In this document: piece after piece, positions 46,884-58,528 of the stretch
Layout: the number at the start of each line of letters is the position of its first letter
How positions within the stretch are numbered: the first letter of the stretch is position 1
Assembly: GCA_037349315.1 (NCBI GenBank)
Contig: JBAIAC010000033.1
Coordinates: 16,262,001-16,326,000, forward strand
From: Chelydra serpentina
Lineage: Eukaryota; Chordata; Testudines; Chelydridae
Direction: 5' to 3'
DNA length: 64,000 nucleotides
Made by a program: the position numbers and the translations under genes
Notes under the pieces: generated by a model
Told to the model about the DNA's origin: nothing
The model's database searches: none
The model's input: the letters and a program-made list of their open reading frames with translations, nothing else

Positions 46884-48117
46884 CAGGGCCGGCTCTAGGT
46901 TTTTTGCCACCCCAAGCAAAAAAAAATGTTGGCTGCCCCCCACCCCAGCTCTGGTCTTCCCCCCCTCACCCCCCTGCTGCCCCAGCCCTGGTCTCCCCCC
47001 CACCCCCTACCACCCCAGCCCTGGGCTCATCCACCCCAACTGCACCCTCCTGCCACCCCAGCCCTGGGTCACTGGTAACTCGGCCCCAGGGCAGGTCATT
47101 CAGTAGGAATTTTGGATGTGCAGAGAACACAGTCAGGATTGGTTTCCCATATGGTTACAGAACTGCAGTAAAGTGGAATAATTTTCAGCTTGTGTGATTG
47201 AAGGATATCTGGATGCATATTATAAGACTGTCCTACATTAATGAGGAAAAGTTGAGGTGCCTTTATTATTCTTTTGTTCCATTCTTTGTTTCTATGGGGA
47301 ATTTGCCAATGCAATATCACTTTCTTCCTTTTAAACAAATAAAACTAAAAAAAAAACAAAAAAACAATGGCTGTTGAAAATAGCAATTCCAGTCCTAATA
47401 ACCACTGGGAAGCATTTCTTGCTCAATTTTATCCTACTTTTTCTACAGCAAGTTACAGTGGATCAGTATATTTGATTTGGGAGAAATGAAGTAACAGCTG
47501 CCCAAAATGAGCTTGAGCACTCCTGAATTTTGAGGTGTTCAAAGTTGGAATGCTGGTGCTAGATTCCCTTTCTGAATATTAGCTAAATCTGGAAAGGAAA
47601 AGTCCATTTCTGCTTCCATGGCTCAGAAGTGGAAATCCTCCTACGTGCCTGGTACTGTACCTACAGCTGCCCAGGTCCTCTAGTAGAGCCTCCCCTCCCT
47701 TACTTTTCATTTTAAATTCTAGTGCGGTCCACCTACCTCCCTTGCTAGGCTTCAGATAGAGAGGTGCACTGTCCATTTAGTCCACCCAGTTCTTCCTTTG
47801 GGGGCTGAAAGGTGAGGTCACACCAGTGGAGTGTCCTCTTTTTTTTGTTTTGTTAAAAACCCTACTGTTCACAGCAGCCAGCCCAGCTTTCCATTCACAG
47901 CAATGTGCAGCAGCATGTCTAAGCTACCTCACTCCCTCCCCTCCGTTTCCTGTTGATAGCTGCCAAGGAATGCTGGGAAATGTAGTTCTTTCCCTGCTCC
48001 AGGGCTGACTCTATAGCAGCTAACCAAGGAACTACAACTCCCAGGACTCCCTGCCGCCCCTGCAAATTCGCCGCCACAAGCAAATGCTTGTTTTGCTGGT
48101 GCCTAGAGCCAGCCCTG
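46884..48117. mobile_element. Non-autonomous hAT, 1234 bp, with perfect 8-bp duplication
   Basis: The ends cagggccggctctagg and cctagagccagccctg are inverted repeats with one mismatch. The octamer gctaagat precedes (46876-46883) and follows (48118-48125). The interior starts with C-rich sequence (46934-47080: repeated ccccagccctgg), passes into AT-rich sequence and ends with a GC-rich segment carrying two inverted ZNF143-like motifs. No transposase remains; frames of about 110 codons at 46774-47197 are composition effects. Confidence 0.92.
47971..48044. promoter_or_regulatory. Inverted pair of ZNF143/M8-like motifs
   Basis: actacaactcccag (48031-48044, plus) matches the known vertebrate promoter motif ACTACAAYTCCCAG bound by ZNF143. 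tgctgggaaatgtagt (47971-47986) is the same motif inverted with one mismatch. Both lie inside the hAT; function is not shown. Confidence 0.45.
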
Positions 48118-48125
48118 GCTAAGAT

Positions 48126-49077
48126 TCATACATCCGCATCCAGACCAATTTGTGGCTTCATTTTCCAAACCATGCAACGCTCACAGAGCCAGTGTCTGAT
48201 GAGTCTGCCTTTTGTAACAGGAGTTTTGAGAGGCCTTTAACACTCCTGACAGCAGTTGCCCCCTCCACACATTACTATTAATTTTTTTCCTTCTCTCAGT
48301 CTCACTCCCTTCATCTCTGAAACTGATTCTCTTTCTAAAATGGGTGGGGGGGAAAGTTGGTCTGAACTAGGAAGAAGAAAAAAAGAGCAAATGGATCAAT
48401 TCTGAGGTGAATTTTTTTAGTATTTCTTTTGACTTCCTCACCTTCTACCAGGAGCTACTCCTCTTTCCGAGCTCTCCTCGTTTGTTTCAGTTTGAGGGCT
48501 GCTAGCCACATGATTAAGATTTGGCTTGCAAAAATGTGTGCTCGCAGCAAGTAAGGTTTACCCTCTGACCTTTAGCAGCCCTTTCCTCTGAAAAGCAAAA
48601 CTGCACAAGTTTAATTTTTGCTTAGGGTGAAAAATCTGTATTGGGGAGATGGGGCAGGGCTCATCTTTTTGTAAAACCACCAAAAGCCTCATTTCATTCT
48701 TTGCATCAAACTTTTCACATAGTTTATGTTGCATTATGCTGTTCTCCCTTGGGAAAGAGTTCTGGCAGCAGAAGAAAATGCAAGCACTCTTGTTAGTTTT
48801 TGCTGTATAAAACCTGTTCTTGAGCATTTGGGGGTCAGTCCCCTTCAGCAGGTTCACTTTTCCTCATTGCAGTTTCATGAATTCAGCCATGAACCTAAAA
48901 GCTGGCATTTGTTTTAAATGAATACCTGGCTATTTGCTAGGCAAAACTGTAAGTTTTGTGTGACACGGAGAAGTTGGAAGAAATCAAAATTTGAAATTCA
49001 TGTCACTGCAACATGTTCTGAGTGTTCTCCAAAAATTGTGTGCCATCAGTGAAGAGATTAACATTTTGGGCATGATT
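48126..49077. other. Spacer, nothing recognised
   Basis: Mixed composition, no repeat end or exon identified. The antisense frame 48558-48857 has no known domain. Confidence 0.45.
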
Positions 49078-49104
49078 CTCAGCTGATGTAAATTGGCTTA
49101 ACAG

Positions 49105-51071
49105 TGAAATCTTCGGTGAGCTTAAACTCAAAAAGGAAGCTTACAAGAAATGGAAATTTGGACAGATGACTAGGGAGAAGTATACAAATATTGCTAGAGC
49201 ATGCAGGGGTGTAATCAGGAAGGTCAAGGCACGACTGGAGTTGCAGCTAGCAAGGGATGTGAAGGGTAACAAGAAGGATTTCTACAGATAGATTAGCAAC
49301 AAGAAGAAGGTCAGGGAAAGTGTGGGACCCTTAATGAATGGGGGAGGCAACATAGTGACAGATGATATGGAAAAAGCTGAAGTACTCAATGCTTTTTTTG
49401 CCTCGGTCTTCACAAACCAGGGCAGTTCCCAGACTGCTACACTGGGCAACATAGCATGGGAAGTAGGTGAGCAGCCCTCAGTGGTGAAAGAAAAAGTTAA
49501 GGGCTATTTAGAAAAGCTGGACATGCACAAGTCCATGTGTCCAGATCTAACGCATCCAAGGATGCTGAGGGAGTTGGCGTGATGTGATTGCAGCGCCATT
49601 GGCCATTATCTTTGAAAATTCGTGGTGATTGAGAGAGGTCCCGGACGATTGGAAAAAGGCAACTATAGTGCCCATATTTAAGAAAGGTTAAAAAGAGAAC
49701 CCAGGGAACTACAGACCACTCAGCCTCACTTCAGTCCCCGGCAAAATCATGGAGGATCCTCAAGGAATCCACTTTGAAGCATTTGGAGGAGAGGAAGGTG
49801 ATCAGGAACAGTCAACATGGATTCATCAAGGGCAAGTCATGCCTGACCAACCTGATTGCCTTCTATGATGAGATAACTGGCTCTGTGAATATGGGGAAAG
49901 TGATGGATGTCGTCTATCTTGACTTTAGCAAAGCTTTTGATACAGTCTCCCACAGAATTCTTGCCAGCAAGTTAAAAAAAGTATGGATTGGATGAATGGA
50001 CTATAAGGTAGATAGAAAGCTGGCTAGATTGTTGGTCTCAACGGGTAGTGATCAATGGCTCAATGACTAGTTGGCAGCCGGTATCAAGCGGAGTGCCCCA
50101 GGAAGTCGGTCCTGGGGCCAGTTTTGTTCAACATCTTTATTAATGATCTGGATGATTGGGATTAATTGCACCCTCAGCAAATTCACAGATTACACTAATC
50201 TTGGGGGAGAGGTAGATACGATGGAGGGTAGGGATAGGGTCCAGAGTCGCCTAGACAAATTGGAGGATTGGGTCAAAAGAAATCCGATGAGGTTCAACAA
50301 CAACAAGTGCAGAGTTCTGCACTTAGGAAGGAAGAATCCCATGCACCGCTACAGCCTGGGGACTGACTGGCTAAGCAGCAGTTCTGCAGAAAAGGACCTG
50401 GGGATTACAGTGGATGAGAAGCTGGATATGAGTCAGCAGTGTGCTCTTGTTGCTAAGAAAGCCAATGGCATATTGGGGTGCATCAGTAGAAGCATTGACA
50501 GCAGATCGAGGGAAGTGATTATTCCCCTTTATTCGGCACTGGTGAGTCCACACCTGGAGTATTGCATCCAGTTTTGGTCCCCCCGCTACATAAGGGATGT
50601 GGACAAATTGGAGAGAGTCCAGCGGAGGGCAATGAAAATGATTAGGGGTCTGGGGCACATGATTTACGAGGAGAGGCTGAGGGAATTGGGGTTATTTAGT
50701 CTGCAGAAGAGAAGAGTGAGGGGGGATTTGATAGCAGCCTTCCATTACCTGAAGTGGGGTTCCAAAGAGAATGGAACTAGGCTGTTCTCAGTGGTGGCAG
50801 ATGACAGAATAAGAAGCAATGGTCTCAAGTTGCAGTGGGGAAGGTCTAGGTTGGATATTAGGAAACACTATTTCACTAGGAGGGTGATGAAGCACTGGAA
50901 TGGGTTACCTAGGGAGGTGGTGGAATCTCCATCCTTAGAGGTTTTTAAGGCCCAGTTTGACAAAGTCTTGGCTGGGATGATTTAGTTGGTGTTGGTCCTG
51001 CTTTGAGCAGGGGATTGGACTAGATGACCTCCTGAGGTCTCTTCCAACCCTAATATTCTGTGATTCTGTGA
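49105..51071 (+). mobile_element. CR1 LINE, 5'-truncated, with intact-looking 3' end
   Basis: It begins in the region before the reverse transcriptase (EIFGELKLKKEAYKKWKF) and runs to the diagnostic tail: gggattggactagatgacct, cctgaggtctcttccaaccc, then attctgtgattctgtga at 51055-51071. Reverse transcriptase landmarks in order are NAFFASVF (about 49390), HGFIKGKSCLTNL and the first catalytic motif VVYLDFSKAFDTVSH (49905-49955). Several stops and frameshifts (for example the TAG at 49288-49290) make it inactive. It is the least decayed CR1 here. Confidence 0.92.
50071..50985 (+). pseudogene. CR1 reverse transcriptase, C-terminal frame of 304 codons
   Basis: This is the longest frame in the window. 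It begins at TTG inside the element, so it is a remnant and not a gene start. In an active CR1 this region completes the reverse transcriptase that copies the RNA onto nicked chromosomal DNA. The catalytic F-A-D-D box is read as F38-T39-D40-Y41, so the second aspartate is replaced by tyrosine. Downstream it keeps the CR1 signature: LDKLEDWVKRNPMRFNNNKC, LGRKNPMHRY, AEKDLGITVDEKLDMS, PHLEYCIQFWSP, ERVQRRAMKMIRGL and KHWNGLPREVVESPSLEVFK, ending near the natural C-terminus at the TAG/TGA region. Preserved length suggests moderate age. There is no evidence that it is expressed. Confidence 0.9.
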
Positions 51072-51120
51072 CATAGCTCTATTGCCGTCAATGGATTTGT
51101 GCCAATTTACACCATCTGAG

Positions 51121-52229
51121 AAAGTGGCCCATTATATGGTGGATGGTGGTTGTTTGTTTGTTTGTTTGCCAGCTTTCAGACAGCAAAGGGACATTTTCAC
51201 CTGAATTTCTCAAGTTTTTTGGGAAGGAGGGTGTTGCTATGGAAAAGGGTAGATTTTTGCAGGCACTGAGATAATTTGAGAGATTGCTAATGGTATGCAG
51301 AACATTTCATCTCTACTGCAAGTCACTGATTTGAATTCAGCTCCCCTATCATCTACACTTTATTACCAACAGAGAGCTGCTTGGTGGCATACATGAAACA
51401 AGTTGTCGATCTCAGTCTAGTTGCTAGGGGAGAGTTGAAGAAGAGAGTCCAAAGACTGAATACATCATGGCTATTGAACTACCTTCTCAGCCCTAGAAAT
51501 GGTTCTTTCAGGCCAAGCATTATGCATATTGGCAGCGCAAACATAAAGAGCCTTTGCATTGCTGCTGTCTCTGTTCTGTGATAAAGAGTGCTCTAATTTC
51601 TAGGGCTGTCAGTTGGGCAATCATCACATCCATTAAAATAAAATGCTGCTTTTTGTCTTAGAAAATGTTCCACTTCCATTCACCCTGGCACAAAAATCTG
51701 TTTCTGCAGCACAGAATGTTTCATACTTCTTTCATGTTCCTTGATAGCATGAAGAGAGAAGAATAAAGGAGAGCACAACTGTTAATGTATAAAAGGACAG
51801 AAATGACACATGTACCTTAATCAAAATACACTTTTTTCTGTTTCCTAGAAGCACCCTGCTGGTGTGTTGGCCAAATCACTTGGATCTGGCAATAACCAGT
51901 GGATCCTAAACCAGAGACAGCATCAGACTGTGACAAAAACATTGGTCAGTATGTGAAAGTGAACGTGCTGTTGAAATTGCAATCTTAAATCTCAAAATAC
52001 TAAATTTCAATTAGCACTTTTAAAATATCAAAGTGCCAGACTGTATCCCTAGGACACAGTCCTTAGTACTGGGTGCTGCCTTGCTTTTTCTGAACCCTTG
52101 GACATATTGATATTGTCTTGCTATGAGTTCCACGGGTTAATTATGCATAGTGTAAATTAGTTTTAAGCACTTGAAATACTCTTGTACTAATTAAATATTT
52201 TTGTACTAAGTAAGAGGGTAAAGAGGAGG
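51121..52229. other. AT-rich spacer, nothing recognised
   Basis: Contains a (GTTT)n run at 51149-51167. The 66-codon frame at 51381-51581 is not recognised. Confidence 0.45.
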
Positions 52230-52805
52230 GTCCAGTAATTTGCCTTTTCCATAATATTCATTATTTCATATACCTCCATTATGCCTCTATTTGTCTTCTC
52301 ACTAAATTTAATAGTTCTAATCTTTTTGGTCCCTCCTCTGCCTCTAATCCGTTTCTCTATATGTCTCTGGAGCCCTTCAGAGAATTTCTTCCATATCTTT
52401 TTTAAAGATGGGTGACTACGACAGAACATAATATTTCCATTATTTCTCTCAGTGGTTATAATTAACTTAAAATCTAGAAAGGTGCATGAGTTCAAATTAC
52501 TCCTTCCAATGGGCATTATCTTTCATTTGTCAACCCTGAATTAATTTGCTGCGCATTCACCTAGCTTGGGTAGGTCGCTCTGAAATTCCTCAGTCTTCTC
52601 TAGTGTTGATTTTCCTAAATAATTTTGTGTCACATCCAAATTTGGCCACCTCATTGTTCACCCCCTTTCCCACATCATTAATGAATATATTAAACGAAAC
52701 CTGTCCTAGCAAGGAGCCTTAGGGAACCCCCTGTTAACACTTAGCGGTGCTGAAAATTGACCATTTATTTCTCCTCTTAGTCAGTTTCTTCCCCATGAAA
52801 GTAGT
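52230..52805 (-). mobile_element. CR1-type LINE fragment, antisense
   Basis: Read on the minus strand, the frame ending at 52187 contains RSHPSLKKIWKK, RHIEKRIRGRGGTKKI and GIMEVYEIMNIMEKAN, relics of the CR1 C-terminal region also found at 5384-5490. On the plus strand aatttggccacctcattgtt, aatgaatatattaaacgaaa and gaaaattgaccatttatttc are the familiar antisense landmarks around the catalytic box. An internal deletion joins the two parts near 52500-52520. Confidence 0.8.
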
Positions 52806-55800
52806 TTGCTTCTCATTCTGAACCTGATTCTGCTACCCTCATCACATGGCACTGCTTGTACAATAAGGTTACTCCGCATGAGAAAGGGGAATAGATGTTG
52901 GCTCCAAATGACTACTTCCAGACCTCTTATATTTCACGTGTTTGTGTTTTTCCTCTTGCCACCTTCCCAGTTATACTGCACAGGGAGAGAACCTTGGGAT
53001 CCACCTATGGAGATCCCAAAGGGAGAGAATACTGCCTGCAAGCTCCTGCTGGGATACTGAAGCCCCATCTTGTCTCCAGTCCAGAGCTATACTTCAGAGG
53101 TAGTACATAGGAAAATAATGTTCTCTCAGGCATCTGCATTCATTCACCCAACGCCTTCTTCCCCCCAGATACTTTCAAAGCCCTCGTTAGTTTGTAAAAT
53201 AAGTTACAGGGAGCCCAGCCCCCTTTGAAGATTTTTTTTCAGATTTCACATCTAGCCCACAATGTGAAATTCCATGATTTTTGTGGAAAATTTCATTTTC
53301 TTCACCAAAACTTTTTCTCTAAGTGAACATCAGCCTTTCTCCTCCATGCCTAATGATGATCTGAACTGCGCTAGTCTAAACCATTCCAATAGCCTGCCTC
53401 TAGTCATACACACATTTTAGGAGCCGCAGCAGCTCTTTTGTCCATTTGACCTTTCCCATCAGCTTCTAACCAGTACTACACTTTACTTTGCCTCTTGATG
53501 GTATGGAAACAAGAAAGCTTGCTCCGTTGACACAGGATACTGAAAACAATGCATTTTCCATGCTTGAGCACCAGGTCAGCTATGGGCACCACAACATCAA
53601 AAGAAATCATGGGATAGCAAATGGAGACAGAAGGAGACTTGATTAAGACTGCAACCTGCTTTATTCCTATAGCATAATTCTTTTAAACAAGGAGAATGCC
53701 TGGATTTATAGAAAACTGAAAGACAAGTATTAACTCTGACAATGATTTTTGAAACACCCGGAGGGATGGAAATGGTTAATTCATGGAATGAGAAAAACAT
53801 AAATGATGCCATTGTATGGGATAAAGGTGTAAAAGAGGAAGTAGGATGCATTAGAACAGAGAGTGCATAATGTATTATCATCAGCTATGCAGCCCTGATG
53901 GGTGAAGGCTTTTATACGAACACTATATTGATAGGTATTTCAACCAGCAGTAAAAAACTGCACTTGACACTCCTCTGTAGGGAAAAATATCCATGTAGTC
54001 TTTGCTGTAGGACCAATTAGCTTGTGAAAGCAGTTGGAGAAGGGGGAGAAACAGAATATAAATGCAGGATGCATCCACACTTGATTACTCTAATGAAATG
54101 TCCATTGATTCCTATAGATTAATGTGAGAAGAACGGCAGCTGTGGAGTGGCTAACACCTCTAGGTCAGCAGCTGTGTGTGTGCGTATGCGTGTGTAGGTG
54201 GGGGTGGTCAAGAGAGACCAAGGTGGAAAAGGAATTGGTTAGTCCAGCTCAAGAGAAAAAGGGTGGGCAAGGTGCTTTGGATGTGGCAATAGACAATAGG
54301 GCTCTGTACTAGGCCACCACGAGGGACTGCAGGGAGCATGTGTGGGGGGGGTTTTCTCTGCGTGTCTCTCCTCTTCATCTCTGCCTCTCGCTCTTATTTG
54401 ACTTTGCTGTAAGGCACACAGAGCTCACAGGTCATCTGTTTTTGTTAGATTAATTTGATTCAACATGTAGAAATAAGGGCTAGATGCTGAGCGGGCTAAT
54501 GGCTCTCCACAGGTGACATTGCAGTTGGTCAGCATTCACCTCCCCCCCCCTCCCCACCCCAATCCTTGTGCTTAAAAAAGAAAGTCATGGGAGAGAGAGT
54601 CTCTTCTGCCAGACTCATAAATATTGTTATATTAACTAGAGATGCCTTGCACCAGTCCCATCCCCACGTCAGTGTTTGCTTCCACACAGAACACTGTGCC
54701 TCTGTAACACCGTTCACTGAGCCCAAGAACACAACACACAATTCTATTGTCTCTTGTGCAGTATCCTATAAGGTGCAGGGATCTGACTTAATTGGGGGAC
54801 AATAGTGGTTTTCCTAATTGTGTAACAGTGGTAATTGCAATTTTTCTTCTTCCCCAGGGAAATATCTGTTAGAGGGGACCCTATCAGTAGGTATTGAGGA
54901 AAGACGCATTAAATTCTATCATCTGCTAATCCTGAGATTCTTTCATTATTCTCTTAGGGCCCTGATCCCACAAGCCTCTTGGTTCTGTTGAAACCTGGCA
55001 CCCATCCAGAGCCCCGTGGACTCTTCACATGCATATGAGTCAAGCCACATTGAACAGGGCCATAAATTGTACTGAGAAAATAGGTTAAGGTACAAAACTT
55101 TAAATGGACAAAATATTAATTAATTATTATTTAAAAGCCGGATTTTATTGAAAAAACCTCTGGGCCAGATCTTCACCTGCCATATTTAGCAAGTAGTTAT
55201 ATTGATTTCCATCTATGTGCTTTGTATAAAGACTGGGACCTTTGTGGTCTTGCTATATTTAACCAGTTTCTTCATAAGAATGGTCCAGTATAGTTCTTCG
55301 ATCAATTAAGGACACCATATAGTAACACAGACACACCATAATTTCGATATTTTCAAACACATACATTCTTACAGGACAATAGTACTTTAATGATAAGACA
55401 TTTGTCATCCTATCATCTCTCTTACATAATATATCTTATAATATGACTAACAATAGATACCGATTATCTAAAATCAGCATTATAATTTTAAAAGGTTTGG
55501 ATGCTCCACATTAAAAAAATCAAAGAAACTGAATATTAATATTCCTGTTGAACTTTACTCTAAATTTTGGGGAAAGGTTGGAAACATAATTTTAAATTGT
55601 CTCTGTCTCTGTGGAGCAACCTTCTAAATAGTCAGTATCCACTATTGCCCTGATTTACTTGATTCAGCATAAATGATGTAAAATGGGGCACATTTATAGA
55701 ATAGCTGTTGGTGCTGAAATTCTGCTGTAGGCCCTTTCAAATATATGTAGTGATTGTGCATTTATACAAATGCTTGGGGTAAAGGGTCACAAAGCGAGCT

Positions 55801-56143
55801 AATATGAGTTGGGGTTTTCTCATACAGCTAACTATGCTCACACCCCTTCTGGGTGTTGATAATGAGGTTCCAACTAGAATAATTGATTCCTTCCTCCATT
55901 TTCTTTTGATAGCTGCAGGACTTTCTCTTAATGCCTCCTCTAAATGCAAAATTCAATTCAACCTTAACTATGGAGTCATGGCCAGCACCCCCAAAATGCT
56001 TTGAAACCAGAAAATGTATTGTCCTTTGATCATTATTAAGAACTAGTGGTTAGTTACAACTTTCATTTTTGTCTGTGCATGAACAGCTATGGGATGCCGT
56101 TTCCTTGCATTTCAGGGTTTCTAAATTTTAACTTCATATTTTC
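52806..56143. other. Spacer with simple repeats
   Basis: A TG-rich stretch at 54172-54195 and a C-run at 54539-54560. No repeats or exons recognised otherwise. Confidence 0.45.
54539..54560. repeat. C-rich run
   Basis: Nine C after a T (54542-54550) flanked by cc and tccccacccc. Confidence 0.85.
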
Positions 56144-56151
56144 TTCTGTAT

Positions 56152-56539
56152 CATAGGTGCCGACTTCGTGGGTGCTCCGGGGCTGGAGCACCCACAGAAA
56201 AAAATTGGTGGGTGCTCTGCACCCACCGGCAACTCCCCGCCATCCCCGGAGCTCGCACCCAACTTACCGGAGCACCGGGCGATGTTCCGGGGCCCCGCCC
56301 CCGACGCCGGCGACGTTGCGGTGGCGTCGGGGGCGGGGTCCCGTGACATCACCGGTGTTGGTGGGCGGGGTCCCGTGACGTCACCGGTGTTGGTGGGCGG
56401 GGTCCCGTGATGTCACCGGTGTTGGTGGGCGGGGTCCCGTGACGTCACCGGCGTCGGGCGGGGCCCCGTGACGTCACCAGCGTCGGGGGCGGGGCCCGGC
56501 GTCAGCACCCACCGACGCTGACGGAAGTCAGCGTCGCTG
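56152..56539 (+). mobile_element. CpG-rich non-autonomous hAT, 388 bp
   Basis: The octamer ttctgtat flanks it perfectly (56144-56151 and 56540-56547). The left end cataggtgccgacttcgtgg and the right end ggaagtcagcgtcgctg are degenerate inverted repeats; near the ends ggagcacccac and cagcacccaccga mirror ggtgggtgct. It belongs to a reptile hAT family with the cataggtgccgactt terminus. CpG density is by far the highest in the window, and the centre is a minisatellite. Frames over it are compositional. Confidence 0.88.
56332..56482 (+). repeat. Minisatellite, about 5 units of 28-32 bp, each with GC box and CRE-like site
   Basis: Three 32-bp units start at 56332, 56364 and 56396, followed by two shorter ones from 56428. 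Each unit has gggcgggg (GC box) followed about 6 bases later by a TGACGTCA-type palindrome. It is intact at 56376-56383, 56440-56447 and 56469-56476. In the other two it reads tgacatca (56344) and tgatgtca (56408), the two outcomes of CpG decay on opposite strands. Confidence 0.9.
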
Positions 56540-56547
56540 TTCTGTAT

Positions 56548-58324
56548 TATGTACTTTTTGCCATCTTCAATAGTCAAATACGTTTCACCCCACAACTTCA
56601 CTAATGTATGTTTTCCAGAATGATATTTTGGGTTTGAGGAATAATAAAAGTGTGGCAATTTCAATGACCTTGTGTCTTCTATTCTCAACCTGACTACAAT
56701 ACTCAATGTAAGAACTTCAAATATTGCTACTTTCTTTTATATGTTAAAAAGGGGCCGTGAAGCATGACTGATTCTTGCAAATGTTTCAGAGGCTGTTTAT
56801 TCCTTTTTCTGTGAAAGCCTGTGCACCAGTTCTTGCCCTGCAGACCAGCAGGTAGAACTGTGAGTGTCTTCAAGACATTAGGTTTCTCCACACAATAGCT
56901 TATAAACGAGAGAAGGGGCGGGGGGTCTGATGAAATCTCTTTACACCCTGAGGTGAAAGGCTCTATTTTACAGCACATTGCTTCAGCTACTAATGAGTTC
57001 GGTACATGACAAACTTTAACACAGTGAAAACCAAAAGAGAAGGGGAAATGGCAGTCTTGGAAGTCCTTTTCCACCTTAAAATTGGATGGGAGTGCATTGA
57101 TTGCCATCAATTCTGTTCCTTTCATTTCTTTTTACATTTTCATTAATGTTACTTATTACACTTTAAAACATAGTTCAAAAGGGCTCTTTTAAATTAAGGA
57201 TTATGACAAGGTATGAAACACTTAAATATGCTGTAAATGCATATGAGAGTGTCTGTAACATATGGACCAGAACTAGAATACTGTAAACAGAACAGCACTA
57301 GAATACAGTACACTGATCTATTTGTCTGCACTTCTGTACTGAGTGTATGAGCGCAGAGATTTATAAATGGAGCCTTAGATATTGACAGTACCAAACATAG
57401 CTTTCCCTTTAAGAGATCCTGATGTATTTTTAGAAAGCATAAATAGGCTGCATTCTTCCACTTGCAAACTACCCAAGACATAAAAAAGGAAGGGCTTTCT
57501 GCTTTCTCCAAGTCTCCTTCACCTGCTAGCACCATATAAGTCTGTCTTTTAAGCAATAGAGGTCCACAGCTTTTTTTTTTATTGAGAAGCTGCAGAACTC
57601 TAACCGGTGGTTCAATAAATTGTATTACATCCCCTTCGTACTGAATGCCCTACAAGCTTTGGCTTTCCATGTGTAATTGCAAGCTGTTATTAGCCCAGAG
57701 CTGCGTCCGTTACTGTGCTACACTATTGCTGAGCGGTCAATTTTTTTCCCCTGCTATTTCCTTTGCTCACACCATGCTGACCACGTTGGCCAGAGGCTGC
57801 CCGAGGTTTATAGTGCAGCATTGATTTTTCTTTTCTCTCAATACTGACAGAATCATAGATCCAAGGCAAATAAAGAAATGCATTCTGTGGTGATGAAATG
57901 TCTTTCGTTCAGCCTGGATTGAATCAAAGACCATCAGAGAAATGTTCTACTCTAAAATGCTAGTGAAACTCACATTGTTTTGAAAATGAATTTTCCATTT
58001 TCTTAGCTGTAACTTTGATTCTTAAATCACTCTGCTAAAAAATAATCAGATAAAATTGAGGATAGAATACAAGCCTATGTAAAATGTTATTTGTTAGGTT
58101 TTGTAAGCTGCTGTTACTGATGCAAAAGGAATCAGGTCATAGATCAGAAATTTGATCACTTATGTGTCTCTCTAGTAAGTATGCTCCATTACCATGAATA
58201 CAAAGGTATAACATGATTGCTATATAATTCCTATAAGCCAAGGATAATATTGGAAATTGGAAATATTATGCATATCCAGTGGACATTTAGATTTGTTGTA
58301 CATAATATATACCTCGCCTCACAT
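56548..58324. other. Spacer, possible conserved stretch
   Basis: No repeat or exon recognised. The stretch 57600-57850 has balanced composition and several CpGs, unlike its AT-rich flanks; see findings. Confidence 0.4.
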
Positions 58325-58528
58325 CTTAATAATAATTTGCACTTCCCATCTAAGGATGTCCAAGGACTTTGTAAAGGTGGGTGACTATTATTATCACCAT
58401 GTTACAGATAGAGGAACTGAAGCACAGAGAGTTTAAGCAACTAGCCCAAGGTCACACAGTGAATTACTGGCGGTGCCAGGAATAGAAGCCAGGTCTCCTA
58501 ACTCCTATCTTTCTACTCTAAAAGCTAA
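58325..58528 (-). mobile_element. MIR-like CORE-SINE
   Basis: Read as reverse complement it gives the MIR landmarks: gtgtgaccttgggctagttg, aaactctctgtgcttcagtt, cctctatctgtaacatgg and a tail with ataatagtca. On the plus strand this is gaggaactgaagcacagaga then cccaaggtcacacagtgaat. The tRNA-like head is lost. It is old and diverged but unmistakable. Confidence 0.85.

Larger units (their letters stand above)
49078..51120. repeat. Short palindrome split by a CR1 insertion
   Basis: ctcagctgatgtaaattggc (49078-49097) pairs with gccaatttacaccatctgag (51101-51120) at 18 of 20 positions, although they are 2 kb apart. Right of the CR1 the central part ctctattgccgtcaatgg follows. Together they form one copy of the dispersed palindromic motif, split by the LINE. 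Confidence 0.75.

Noticed and set aside
46774..47197. Proline-rich frames of about 110 codons
   Set aside because: Encoded by the C-rich repeat of the hAT at 46884 and crossing its left boundary.
56157..56706. Frames over the CpG-rich hAT, one with repeated GVP/GGR peptides
   Set aside because: They are direct read-outs of the minisatellite.
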